Part shown: positions 8,821 through 16,236 of the stretch, one piece after another
Numbering within the stretch: the first letter of the stretch is position 1
Layout of the letters: every line of letters starts with the position of its first letter
DNA from: a virus
Length of the DNA: 50,900 nucleotides
Direction: 5' to 3' (one strand)
IMG/VR virus record: IMGVR_UViG_3300030104_001004
Location: 5,979-56,878 of that record
Position numbers and translations under genes: made by a program
Notes under the pieces: generated by a model
Told to the model about the DNA's origin: nothing
Seen by the model: the letters and a program-made list of their open reading frames with translations, nothing else
The model's database searches: none

Positions 8821-9741
8821 ATGGCTATTAATAGAGCTAGTATTAGCAAACAACTCCTTCCGGGTCTAAATGCTGTATTCGGAATGGAGTATGGAGAGGT
8901 AAACGATGAACACGCACCTCTCTATGAAACTGAAAACTCAGATCGTGCTTTTGAAGAGGAAGTGCTCTTCACTGGTTTTGGTACTGCCCCTGTAAAGGGT
9001 GAAGGTGCAACTGTCAGTTTTGACAATGCACAAGAAAGCTTCACGGCTCGTTATACACACGAGACTGTAGCTCTTGCTTTTGCAGTCACGGAAGAAGCAA
9101 TGGAAGATAATCTTTATGATTCTTTTGCTAAACTACGTGCTCGTGGCCTTGCTCGTGCAATGGCAAATACCAAACAAGTGAAAGCTGCTAATCTTTTCAA
9201 TAACGGTTTTTCTGACACCATTGGTGATGGTGCTGCGTTCTTTTCTGCCGCACACCCCACAATCTCTGATGGTAATCAGTCTAACCTTCTTGCAGCGGCT
9301 GATCTTACGGAAGCAACTATTGAAACAGCACTTACCAGTATTCAAAAGATCAAAGATGATCGTGGAATACTTATAGGTGCAAGTTGTATTTCACTTCATG
9401 TTCCTGTTGAAACTTGGGCGATTGCAGATCGTATCTTGGCAAGCCCCGGTAATACTCAAACGAGTGCTGCTGGTGCAAACCCAAATACGAATGCTATAAA
9501 CGCTACTCGTCACTTGGGCATGATTCCAGAAGGTTACTTTATCAATCGTAGATTTACGGATACAAACTCGTACTTCTTTAAAACTGATGTGCCTAATGGT
9601 ACAAAAATGTTTGTCCGTTCTCCACTTCAAACAAAAATGGAGCCGGATTTTGATACTGGTAACTTACGCTTTAAGGCACGAGAGCGATATAGCTTTGGTG
9701 TATCTGATTGGCGTGGCTTCTTTGGAAGTGCTGGTTCTTAA
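8821..9741 (+). CDS. Major capsid protein
   Basis: The 306-aa shell protein, expected to have the HK97 fold. Visible signatures are the N-terminal region MAINRASISKQLLPGLN, the EEAMEDNLYDSFAKLRARGL helix followed by AMANTKQVKAANLFNNGF (the long spine helix region) and the beta-rich P-domain ending in RFKARERYSFGVSDWRGFF. There is no large cleaved delta domain. A strong AGGAGG site precedes the ATG. Codon use is clearly shifted from neighbours (CGT arginines, more C and G), as expected for the most abundant protein. A hairpin follows the stop codon (9749-9781). Position after scaffold agrees. Confidence 0.92.
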   Translation: MAINRASISKQLLPGLNAVFGMEYGEVNDEHAPLYETENSDRAFEEEVLFTGFGTAPVKGEGATVSFDNAQESFTARYTHETVALAFAVTEEAMEDNLYDSFAKLRARGLARAMANTKQVKAANLFNNGFSDTIGDGAAFFSAAHPTISDGNQSNLLAAADLTEATIETALTSIQKIKDDRGILIGASCISLHVPVETWAIADRILASPGNTQTSAAGANPNTNAINATRHLGMIPEGYFINRRFTDTNSYFFKTDVPNGTKMFVRSPLQTKMEPDFDTGNLRFKARERYSFGVSDWRGFFGSAGS

Positions 9742-9748
9742 TAAGAGC

Positions 9749-9781
9749 GAGGGGGTGGCACTATGTCACCTCCTCCTTTAT
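9749..9781 (+). terminator. Hairpin after the capsid gene, possible weak terminator
   Basis: GAGGGGGTG (9749-9757) pairs with CACCTCCTC (9767-9775) through nine pairs including one G-U, with a nine-base loop, followed by CTTTATTA. The U-tract is short, so it may act as a partial terminator or as 3' protection for the capsid mRNA rather than a full stop. Confidence 0.5.
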
Positions 9782-9797
9782 TACATGGAGAATATAG

Positions 9798-10160
9798 ATG
9801 GCTTCAAATATTAAAGTAGCACATAACGTAAGCAGTGACGGTGCAATTATAACAGGATTTAGATTTGTAGATGCACCAACAGTAACATTAGGTGGTGATG
9901 GAACTGGTTCTAATCCTGTACCTACAGTTAATCGTGTTGTTGCTATACATACTTTTTCTACTGTTGCAGGTGAAATTGCAATATCAGGTAGCAAACAAAT
10001 TACAAATAAAACAGCAAAAGGTAATGCTATTCATTATCGTGTAGGTGCTACAGATTCAAATGATATGTACATAGGTGATATGGGTGTTCCTATACATGGT
10101 ATTGTAAGTGTCTCTGTATCAGGAGTTAATGCTCCTACTATTACATTATATGTAGGTTAA
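9798..10160 (+). CDS. Small beta-rich virion-region protein, 120 aa
   Basis: Starts MASNIKVAHNVSSDGAIITG after GGAG at 9787-9790. The whole sequence alternates small polar and hydrophobic residues (SVSGVNAPTITLYVG at the end), predicting a beta-sandwich with no catalytic residues. It could be a head decoration, head-fiber or neck protein. It directly follows the capsid transcription hairpin and precedes an adaptor-like gene by one base. No family is recognised with confidence. Confidence 0.75.
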   Translation: MASNIKVAHNVSSDGAIITGFRFVDAPTVTLGGDGTGSNPVPTVNRVVAIHTFSTVAGEIAISGSKQITNKTAKGNAIHYRVGATDSNDMYIGDMGVPIHGIVSVSVSGVNAPTITLYVG

Positions 10161-10161
10161 C

Positions 10162-10842
10162 ATGCCTAATTTTGCTCAACTAAAATCAGACATACAAGAG
10201 ACTTCTGAAAATGATGGCACTGAGTTCACCAGTGCTATTACTGGTTTTATACAACGAGCAGAGTTTCGTCTTGTAAAAGATCTTGATGATTTTGGATTAG
10301 ATGAATTTACAAATGTTTCTGTATCTGCTGGTAATGCTGGTGCAGTAACTCTTAATGATCGTGTACGTATAGTTCGTAATGTAAACTATATAGTTAGCAC
10401 TGGAACTACTGTTACTAATTTATTACCACGTACTTTTGAATATGTCAAGGACTATTGGCCTGTTAGTGCTTCCACTGGCACACCACGATATTATTCTAGA
10501 AAAGATAATCTTACATTAAAAATAGTTCCAACTCCATCATCTGTTATTACAACAGAAATACAAACACAATCTCAACCATTACCTCTAGCATCTGCTACAG
10601 GAACAAGTGTAACAACAACTAATTATTTTAGTGAATATTGTTATAATGCTTTATTTTATGCTTCATTAATGGAAGCTACAATGTTTAATAAAGATTGGAA
10701 TAATTTACAGTTTTGGGAAGCACAGTATGTAATACAAATTCAAGCATTACGTAATCAAGCTAGAAGAACAAGACAAGATGATATGGCTGTTGCAGGATCA
10801 CCTGCTGGTGGCCCAGATACAATACAACCAACAGCATCGTAG
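10162..10842 (+). CDS. Putative head-tail adaptor protein, 226 aa
   Basis: The N-terminus MPNFAQLKSDIQETSENDGTE and the repeated short helices around IQRAEFRLVKDLDDFGLDEF, followed by a beta region (VRIVRNVNYIV, YYSRKDNLTLKIVP) and a C-terminal helical pair (FSEYCYNALFYASLMEATMF), resemble phage adaptor proteins that bind below the portal. The layout is similar to the gp4-like protein at 16236-16910. Having both in one genome suggests either two neck proteins or a duplication, but I cannot align them well by eye. It starts one base after the previous stop. Confidence 0.7.
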   Translation: MPNFAQLKSDIQETSENDGTEFTSAITGFIQRAEFRLVKDLDDFGLDEFTNVSVSAGNAGAVTLNDRVRIVRNVNYIVSTGTTVTNLLPRTFEYVKDYWPVSASTGTPRYYSRKDNLTLKIVPTPSSVITTEIQTQSQPLPLASATGTSVTTTNYFSEYCYNALFYASLMEATMFNKDWNNLQFWEAQYVIQIQALRNQARRTRQDDMAVAGSPAGGPDTIQPTAS

Positions 10843-10852
10843 GAGAGTTGTA

Positions 10853-11047
10853 ATGTCAAAACTAATAAAAAAACGTCAAGCTGGTGGAGCTTTAAAACCT
10901 ATTGATCCTGAAACACAACCGGGACTAGCAGCTTTAAAAAAAGAAAGTCCAGACACAGTTAATAAAATGGGATATGCAAAAAAGGGTGGTAGAATAGTTT
11001 CTGCTATGACTGGTGGTCAAATTGTATCTATGATGTATGATGATTAG
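10853..11047 (+). CDS. Small basic protein with GG-rich end, 64 aa
   Basis: The ATG at 10853 has AGGAGAG at 10841-10847, five bases upstream, so the longer frame starting at 10778 inside the previous gene is not used. The protein begins MSKLIKKRQAGGALKPIDPE and ends with AKKGGRIVSAMTGGQIVSMM plus YDD. The lysine/arginine followed by GG-hydrophobic pattern near the C-terminus recurs in the proteins at 11296-12378 and 12559-14256, so it may mark virion proteins with a shared partner. Function unknown. Confidence 0.7.
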   Translation: MSKLIKKRQAGGALKPIDPETQPGLAALKKESPDTVNKMGYAKKGGRIVSAMTGGQIVSMMYDD

Positions 11048-11120
11048 TAGATCAAGTATTAAACAACAGGTGACTAAACCACCTAAAAAGAAACGAAAGA
11101 AAAAGAGGAGAAAGAAATGA
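11040..11120 (+). CDS. Tiny polybasic peptide, 26 aa
   Basis: An ORF of 26 residues whose second half is almost only lysine and arginine (KPPKKKRKKKRRKK at the end). Its ATG overlaps the end of the previous gene and its TGA overlaps the next ATG as ATGA. Both overlaps fit coupled translation, but there is no strong ribosome site, so it may be spurious: the GAGGAG it contains is the ribosome site of the next gene, which could by itself explain the purine-rich, lysine/arginine-coding sequence. Confidence 0.4.
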   Translation: MISRSSIKQQVTKPPKKKRKKKRRKK

Positions 11121-11293
11121 TTGGACCTCATACACTAATTAAACGTCCATATGATTTAGATGATATTGTAGGTAGACCTACTGGACAAGGCTATGGTGCT
11201 GCACGTAAAGGTCCAGATGTAAAAGGACCACCTCAAGATGTAGTTGTGGATGAAGACTACACTCAAGGTAAATCTTTTAAAGTAGAGAATTAA
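11117..11293 (+). CDS. Small unknown protein, 58 aa
   Basis: Begins MIGPHTLIKRPYDLDDIVGR and ends GKSFKVEN. GAGGAG at 11105-11110 is six bases before the ATG, a good ribosome site. The central segment TGQGYGAARKGPDVKGPP is glycine- and basic-rich, of a type seen in many small marine phage proteins. It sits between two lysine-rich genes in the head-tail region. No function is assigned. Confidence 0.7.
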   Translation: MIGPHTLIKRPYDLDDIVGRPTGQGYGAARKGPDVKGPPQDVVVDEDYTQGKSFKVEN

Positions 11294-11295
11294 TT

Positions 11296-12378
11296 ATGAG
11301 TAGAGATCAAACAAGGCAAACTTTACGTAGTCTTACAGGGACACCAGCAGAAAAGAGAGCTGTTCAAGCAGGACTAAGAGCTACTACTAAGGCTTTAAAT
11401 GAAGGTAAAAGTAGAGCAGAAGCTCAAAAAATTGGTGCAGATACTACTGCAAAATTAGATCGAGACTCACGTAGAACATTTGAAAAACGATTTGGTATGT
11501 TAGTTGCTAGTAGTGTTGTTGGTGGTGTTGGTGGTGCTGCTATTAGTAAAGGTTTAGGTGTAGCTGGTAAGGGTCTTTTAAAAGCTCTAAGAAGTCAAAA
11601 AGGAGCTGGTGCAAAAGCTATACAAAAAGCAAAAACAAAAAATAAACAATCACTTTCTGCACTGAATAGAGCTAAAAATAAAACTCCACCTAAAGTTAAA
11701 AAAACTCCACAAAAAAAAGTAGATAAAAGTCAAGATGCTGGACAGATAGAAAAAGCAAAAAGAGCATTAAATAAAACTTCACCTAAAGTTAAAAAAACTT
11801 CAACAACTAAGAAACCACCAGCATCTAAAATTAAAAAAACTTCACAAAAAAAAGTAAATAAAAGTCAAAATGCTGCTACAACTGGAATGAGTAAAGTTCA
11901 AAAAGCTATATTATTTGGAACTCCTCTAGTTGCTGGAGGTGCATATTTTGCTGCAAGAGATAAGAAAAAAGAAGCACAAGCAGCCCCTCCTGCTCCTAAA
12001 AGAAAACCTCCTGTTCCTAAAAGAAAACCTAAAATTCAAAGTTATAAACCAGATATGCCAACAGGAACAAAACCGTCAAATCAATCTTCTTCAGATCCTT
12101 TTGATGTAAAATCTAAAAAAGATAAAGCAATGTCTTTTGGTGAAATGGTAAAAGGTGCTGTAGGACTAAGAGGAAAAGAAGGACTAGAAGGTAAAAAACG
12201 TCTAGTTAAAACACCTTTTGGTAATGTAACTTTTGATACCAGTGATTCTGCTTTTGAAGAACCAGAAGAGTATAAAGCAGGTGGTAGAGTAAAACGTAAT
12301 ATGGGAGGTAAAGTTCGTGGTGTAGGTCAAGCTGTAAAAGGTTTTGGTAATGCTACTTATTCAAATAAACTTATATAA
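11296..12378 (+). CDS. Lysine-rich protein with internal repeats, 360 aa
   Basis: It has a helical N-terminal domain, a glycine-rich hydrophobic segment (SSVVGGVGGAAISKGLGVAG, about residues 71-90), a strongly basic repetitive middle with two related units (NKTPPKVKKTPQKKV and NKTSPKVKKTSTTKK, then IKKTSQKKVNKSQNA), a second hydrophobic stretch (AILFGTPLVAGGAYFAA) and a C-terminus containing TFDTSDSAFEEPEEYKAGG and GGKVRGVGQAVKGFG. The basic repeats suggest DNA contact inside the head. The DSAF motif matches the end of the protein at 1878-3263. A virion-internal role is inferred. Confidence 0.75.
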   Translation: MSRDQTRQTLRSLTGTPAEKRAVQAGLRATTKALNEGKSRAEAQKIGADTTAKLDRDSRRTFEKRFGMLVASSVVGGVGGAAISKGLGVAGKGLLKALRSQKGAGAKAIQKAKTKNKQSLSALNRAKNKTPPKVKKTPQKKVDKSQDAGQIEKAKRALNKTSPKVKKTSTTKKPPASKIKKTSQKKVNKSQNAATTGMSKVQKAILFGTPLVAGGAYFAARDKKKEAQAAPPAPKRKPPVPKRKPKIQSYKPDMPTGTKPSNQSSSDPFDVKSKKDKAMSFGEMVKGAVGLRGKEGLEGKKRLVKTPFGNVTFDTSDSAFEEPEEYKAGGRVKRNMGGKVRGVGQAVKGFGNATYSNKLI

Positions 12379-12557
12379 TGGCTTATAAAGTAGATAGTTC
12401 TAAAATAGATTATAGTGGACTTAGACCTCATAAAAGAGATTATAATTTTAAAATGAATTGTAATTGTAAAGAGTGTACAAAAGAATGGAAAAAGTATTGG
12501 GCTGATGTGTGTGAATTTTTAGTAAAGAAATTTAAAAATACTTATGTAAAGGTATAA
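12378..12557 (+). CDS. Small cysteine-containing protein, 59 aa
   Basis: A complete ORF that starts inside the previous stop codon (TAATG). The sequence contains MNCNCKECTKEW, a CxCxxC cluster with potential for binding a metal ion, in an otherwise basic, aromatic protein ending in a lysine-rich helix (EFLVKKFKNTYVKV). Tight coupling to both neighbours supports expression. No named family is recognised. Confidence 0.65.
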   Translation: MAYKVDSSKIDYSGLRPHKRDYNFKMNCNCKECTKEWKKYWADVCEFLVKKFKNTYVKV

Positions 12558-12558
12558 T

Positions 12559-14256
12559 GTGATAGATAGTAAAGAAAATATATCAAGTAGAATGAAAGCA
12601 GTTGAAAGAGATATTCAGCCGTTACCTGCTGATGTTGATAGAAGCTCAAGTCTTTCAGAAACACTTGAAGATATTTATGATAAAATGCCTACTCAAGATA
12701 AGATTGCTCTTTTAACAGCACCAATTCCTATTGTTGGAGATATTGCTGGTGGAATAGCTGATGCTATAGCTATTAAAGAAGATCCTAGTGCAGTAAATAT
12801 AGGTTTAGCTCTAGCTGGTTTATTACCTTTTGTACCTTCTGGTGGTGTAACTAAAGCTGGTTTAAAAGCAGCAGCAGGTCAAGCTTTGCCACAAATACCT
12901 AATTATCTTAGATACTTTTATAGTGGTAATCCAGTAGCAAAAGGATATGGCATAGTAGAAGGTGGCACAAAAGGATTAGCTAATATTATAGAAGCTAGAT
13001 ATTCTCCAAAAGCAAGAGCATTATCTAAAGAAGAAGGTATATCAGTTGCTGATCAAAAAGTTGCTCAAAAAAATTTAAAAGAATTATTAGAAAATAAAGG
13101 TGTAAAAAAAGATACATTATTATCAAAACTAGCTAAATCAAAACTAGCTAAAACAAAATTAGGTAAAAAAATTAAACTAGAAAAGTTAGAAGAGAAAGCT
13201 CCATCACCCGGTAAAATAAGCACAGGACAAGGAAGACAAAGTACTCTTTTTGGAGATCAATATGGTGATCGTTCTAAATTTCGTAGAGGAATTGAAGGTA
13301 TAGATGAGGTAGGTTTTGGTAATTTAAATCCTGATGAATATATAAAAATTTTAAAAGAAGTAGGTGGTGAAACTACAGGATTGAGTAAAAAAGATTTTAA
13401 TGATGTATTTAATGAAATTAAAAAAATTCAAAATGTAAATCCAAACAAAAATTATCGAATGACTGTTCGTAGAACTAATACACAAGCTGCTGGTAATTTA
13501 GACAACGCTGTTTTTAAGAAAAAAATATTTGGAGGAAGTAGTGCAACTAATTTAAAAGATGATGTATTTAAAGGAAAAAAATTTACAGGTAAAAAATCTA
13601 ATGAAAATTTTTTAGAAGCATTACAAAAAAATAATGTTAGAGTTAGAAATCCTAAAGAAGTATTAAAAGGTAAACCAGCTATTGTAGAGGAATCTATTAA
13701 ATCGGATGCATTAGAACTTGGTGGAGTTAATTACATATCTGCTATAAAAAAAGATGGTACTGGTGTTTCTTTTGTAAATGATGAAAATGATTTATTTAAT
13801 GCTAAAATTCCTTTAACAAATACAAGACTTTCTTTAAAAGCTCCACTTGCAGATAGAATGATAAGTGTTTCTACACCTATACCAATAGATTTTTTAAAGA
13901 AAAAAGATGGTATTAAGCGTGTTCCAAAAAGACTTGCTAAAACTGAAAAAGCTTTACGAAAAGCTAAAAAGATTAGAGCAGAAAAAGTTGAAAAAGATTT
14001 GTTAAAAAAATATCCAAAACTAATAGATACGAAACTTAAAACTCCACAAGGAATGACTAAAGCACAATTTTATACAATGCAAGTTGTTGCAAAAATAGAA
14101 CCTAGTAATCCAGATTATTCTAGACTTTTAAAAGAAGTAGGGCTTGCAGCCCCACTTAGAGCATCTAAACCTTTAAGCAGAGAGGAAGAAAATAGAAAAC
14201 GAGGTGGATCTGTAATAGAACGTAATCCATATAACTATCAACCAAGGGCAATATAG
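12559..14256 (+). CDS. Putative virion-internal protein, 565 aa
   Basis: It starts with GTG at 12559 after AAAGGT (12548-12553). The ATG overlapping it is closed by a stop at once. Residues about 50-100 form two hydrophobic, glycine/proline-rich segments (TAPIPIVGDIAGGIADAIAI and IGLALAGLLPFVPSGG) like those in membrane-active or ejected phage proteins. The middle is lysine-rich and helical, and the end reads KRGGSVIERNPYNYQPRAI. The GG-V/I-RN tail resembles AGGRVKRNMGG in the protein at 11296. A role in DNA ejection or as a packaged protein is inferred. Resemblance of the N-terminus to pre-toxin domains was considered, but no toxin domain follows. Confidence 0.75.
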   Translation: MIDSKENISSRMKAVERDIQPLPADVDRSSSLSETLEDIYDKMPTQDKIALLTAPIPIVGDIAGGIADAIAIKEDPSAVNIGLALAGLLPFVPSGGVTKAGLKAAAGQALPQIPNYLRYFYSGNPVAKGYGIVEGGTKGLANIIEARYSPKARALSKEEGISVADQKVAQKNLKELLENKGVKKDTLLSKLAKSKLAKTKLGKKIKLEKLEEKAPSPGKISTGQGRQSTLFGDQYGDRSKFRRGIEGIDEVGFGNLNPDEYIKILKEVGGETTGLSKKDFNDVFNEIKKIQNVNPNKNYRMTVRRTNTQAAGNLDNAVFKKKIFGGSSATNLKDDVFKGKKFTGKKSNENFLEALQKNNVRVRNPKEVLKGKPAIVEESIKSDALELGGVNYISAIKKDGTGVSFVNDENDLFNAKIPLTNTRLSLKAPLADRMISVSTPIPIDFLKKKDGIKRVPKRLAKTEKALRKAKKIRAEKVEKDLLKKYPKLIDTKLKTPQGMTKAQFYTMQVVAKIEPSNPDYSRLLKEVGLAAPLRASKPLSREEENRKRGGSVIERNPYNYQPRAI

Positions 14257-14561
14257 TGGCTGTACGTAAACGAAAAAGAAAAGGGACAGGTATGAAAGGA
14301 TTGACCATAGGAGGTGGTCATAAACGTCCTACTAAAACTGGTGCAGGTATGACTGCTAAAGGTGTAGCCGCATATAGACGTAAGAATCCCGGTTCTAAAT
14401 TAAAGACAGCCGTAACAGAATCAAAACCTAGAACAGCAAAAAGAGCAGCAAGGCGTAAGTCTTTCTGTGCAAGGTCAGCAGGGCAAATGAAGAAGTTTCC
14501 AAAAGCAGCTAAGAATCCTAATAGCCGCTTGAGACAAGCAAGAAGAAGATGGAGATGCTAA
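14256..14561 (+). CDS. Small strongly basic protein, 101 aa
   Basis: GTG start overlapping the previous TAG by one base, with AAGGG seven bases upstream. The protein is very rich in K and R and includes GMTAKGVAAYRRKNPGSKLK and KSFCARSAGQMKKFPKAAK, ending RQARRRWRC. This pattern matches a widespread small phage protein family of unknown role (I believe the DUF6321 type). It is the first of a block of short basic proteins to 16236. Likely DNA or RNA binding, by charge only. Confidence 0.82.
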   Translation: MAVRKRKRKGTGMKGLTIGGGHKRPTKTGAGMTAKGVAAYRRKNPGSKLKTAVTESKPRTAKRAARRKSFCARSAGQMKKFPKAAKNPNSRLRQARRRWRC

Positions 14562-14567
14562 ACTAAA

Positions 14568-15260
14568 ATGTCCTACTTAATATCAAACATCCCTCATTTT
14601 AAATGTTGGGTGCGTAAAGAGTTTACATATAATCATGAACAATATCACGGAGAATATTTACATGCAATGGCAATAGCCGTAAATACAATACCAGACAGAT
14701 CATTAAGTTTTCAAATTGTATTTACAGGTTGTGATGAAAAAGAAAATACATCTGGTGGAGCAATGTGGGCTAGGATGCCAATTAATGCTTTAGTAGCTGA
14801 TACACCATTAGAAGAATGGCCTAATCAAATGCCAACACATTTTGTACAACCTTGGGATTGTTCTGCTAGAAATCACAGTGTAATAGTTATGGATAGAACA
14901 TCTTCTAGTCCTTGGCTTTGTAAAATAAATGGAGAGTTTTATACAGGTAGATATATGTTTACAGTTGATTATACTGATAGTCATATATCTGATGATCCAG
15001 CACAACATAAACAATCACATGTGTTAGAGTTGATAGATGCTGGTGAATTTACAGGTAATATTGTAGCATTACCTAATAATAGAGTGAGAGTAACAAACCC
15101 TGCTTTATGGGAGACTGGAGAAGGAGCACCAGATTTTGTACCTAGTCAGTATATTCATTCAGCAGAAATAGATGATAGTTATATGAATCCTAATATTACT
15201 TTTAATAACTTATATGCAAAGGAGGAGAAATCCAATGGCAAAAGGAAGAAGCAAAATTAG
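14568..15260 (+). CDS. Conserved marine-phage protein of unknown function, 230 aa
   Basis: A compact, aromatic-rich soluble protein: FKCWVRKEFTYNHEQYHGEY near the start, SGGAMWARMPINALVAD in the middle and VRVTNPALWETGEGAPDFV towards the end. I recognise this as a conserved protein in marine phages that sits beside the small basic genes, but know of no function. Histidine, glutamate and cysteine residues are present without a clear catalytic arrangement. Its 3' end contains GGAGGAG, the ribosome site of the next gene, and overlaps that gene by 26 bases. Confidence 0.85.
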   Translation: MSYLISNIPHFKCWVRKEFTYNHEQYHGEYLHAMAIAVNTIPDRSLSFQIVFTGCDEKENTSGGAMWARMPINALVADTPLEEWPNQMPTHFVQPWDCSARNHSVIVMDRTSSSPWLCKINGEFYTGRYMFTVDYTDSHISDDPAQHKQSHVLELIDAGEFTGNIVALPNNRVRVTNPALWETGEGAPDFVPSQYIHSAEIDDSYMNPNITFNNLYAKEEKSNGKRKKQN

Positions 15261-15387
15261 ACGTATGGGTGGTGGCCGCATGATGAGCAAGACACGTACT
15301 CGTAAAGGAGGTGGTCGTATGATGACTAAAACACGTAGTCGTGGTGGAGCAGTTCGTAGGCGTGGCGGTGGACGAGCTAGGCGTTAA
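15235..15387 (+). CDS. Arginine/glycine-rich tiny protein, 50 aa
   Basis: A complete ORF with an excellent GGAGGAG site (15221-15227), seven bases before the ATG. It is built of repeats of GGGRMMSKTRTR and GGGRMMTKTRSR followed by RGGAVRRRGGGRARR. This RGG-type composition suggests nucleic-acid binding, possibly neutralising packaged DNA. No other residues of interest. It is one of six consecutive short basic genes. Confidence 0.75.
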   Translation: MAKGRSKIRRMGGGRMMSKTRTRKGGGRMMTKTRSRGGAVRRRGGGRARR

Positions 15388-15389
15388 TT

Positions 15390-15533
15390 ATGAAAACAGG
15401 AAATAGAGCTAAAGTTAAAAAGGTTATTAAAGGTTTAAAAAAAGCCTCTAAACTACATGCAGGACAAGCTAAAACATTAAAGAAAGTTTTAGGTAATGGT
15501 AAAAAGAAAAGATCCAAAAGTAGGAACAGGTAA
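15390..15533 (+). CDS. Small basic helical protein, 47 aa
   Basis: Begins MKTGNRAKVKKVIKGLKKAS and continues KLHAGQAKTLKKVLG before a K/R/S-rich tail. The segment ASKLHAGQAKTL resembles a short motif common in small marine-phage proteins. An amphipathic helix with a basic face is likely. Its 3' end overlaps the next gene by 38 bases in another frame. Function unknown. Confidence 0.7.
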   Translation: MKTGNRAKVKKVIKGLKKASKLHAGQAKTLKKVLGNGKKKRSKSRNR

Positions 15534-15819
15534 AAAACCTAAAGGCTCTGGACGTAGACTTTATACTGATGAAAATCCAAAAGATACAGTCAGTATAAAG
15601 TTTGCTACTCCAGCAGACGCAAGAGCTACTGTAGCTAAAGTTAAACGAGTTAAGAAACCTTATGCACGTAAAATACAAATACTTACAGTTATGGAACAAC
15701 GTGCAAAAGTAATGGGTAAGAATGAAGTTGTAAAAATAGCTAAACGAGCAAAGAAGGTATTAAAAGATGGCAATCAAAAGAGCAAAGCCAAAAACAAAAA
15801 GAAAAAAAGGATCACCTAG
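15496..15819 (+). CDS. Small basic protein, 107 aa
   Basis: Starts MVKRKDPKVGTGKKPKGSGR, then a short ordered part (RLYTDENPKDTVSIKFATPA, VKRVKKPYARKIQILTVMEQ), then a lysine-only style tail (KSKAKNKKKKRIT). The N-terminal half is characteristic of a conserved small phage protein of unknown function. It overlaps both neighbours in other frames, as is usual in this compressed block. Confidence 0.78.
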   Translation: MVKRKDPKVGTGKKPKGSGRRLYTDENPKDTVSIKFATPADARATVAKVKRVKKPYARKIQILTVMEQRAKVMGKNEVVKIAKRAKKVLKDGNQKSKAKNKKKKRIT

Positions 15820-15949
15820 ACCAACTAACCCTAGTCTCTATGCAAGAGTAAAGTCAGAGGCTAAACGTAAGTTCAAGGTATACCCTTCAGCATATGCAAA
15901 TGCTTGGCTAGTTAGAACCTATAAGAAACGTGGTGGTGGTTACGCATGA
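15767..15949 (+). CDS. DUF5872-like small basic protein, 60 aa
   Basis: NPSLYARVKSEAKRKFKVYP followed by SAYANAWLVRTYKKRGGGY is the hallmark of DUF5872, a short basic domain of unknown role seen in large DNA viruses and phages. Here it makes up nearly the whole protein. The ATG lies inside the previous gene and the TGA overlaps the next ATG (ATGA). Nucleic-acid binding is plausible from the charge. Confidence 0.8.
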   Translation: MAIKRAKPKTKRKKGSPRPTNPSLYARVKSEAKRKFKVYPSAYANAWLVRTYKKRGGGYA

Positions 15950-16236
15950 GCCTAAAAGACTGGTTTGGAAAAGGCCCAAAGGGTGATTGGGTTGATATTG
16001 GTGCTCCAAAGAAAAAGGGCAAGTTCCAAGCCTGTGGTCGTAAGTCTACTAAAACTAGCAAAAGGAAGTATCCAAAATGCGTACCAAGAGCTACTGCGAA
16101 ACGCATGACCAAAGGTCAGATCAAGAGTGCTGTTGCAAGGAAGAGAGCGAAAGCACAAGGAGTAAAAGGCAAGCCCACAATGGTCAGGACTTTCAAGAAG
16201 CGAAAGAAAGCCGTAAGAAGAAGGACTAAAAAATAA
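15946..16236 (+). CDS. Small basic protein with WVDIGAPKKKGKFQACGRK motif, 96 aa
   Basis: The N-terminal half (SLKDWFGKGPKGDWVDIGAP, CGRKSTKTSKRKYPKCVP) is a recognisable motif found with DUF5872-type domains in viral small proteins. Two cysteines, in ACGRK and PKCVP, could bind metal. The C-terminal half is an arginine/lysine-rich helix and tail. The start is coupled to the previous stop. Codon use is richer in G and C than in neighbours. Confidence 0.78.
   Translation: MSLKDWFGKGPKGDWVDIGAPKKKGKFQACGRKSTKTSKRKYPKCVPRATAKRMTKGQIKSAVARKRAKAQGVKGKPTMVRTFKKRKKAVRRRTKK

Noticed and set aside
12559-14256. Toxin or polymorphic-toxin protein
   Set aside because: The hydrophobic PIVGDIAGG segment resembles pre-toxin regions, but no toxin domain follows, and the protein lies among virion genes.
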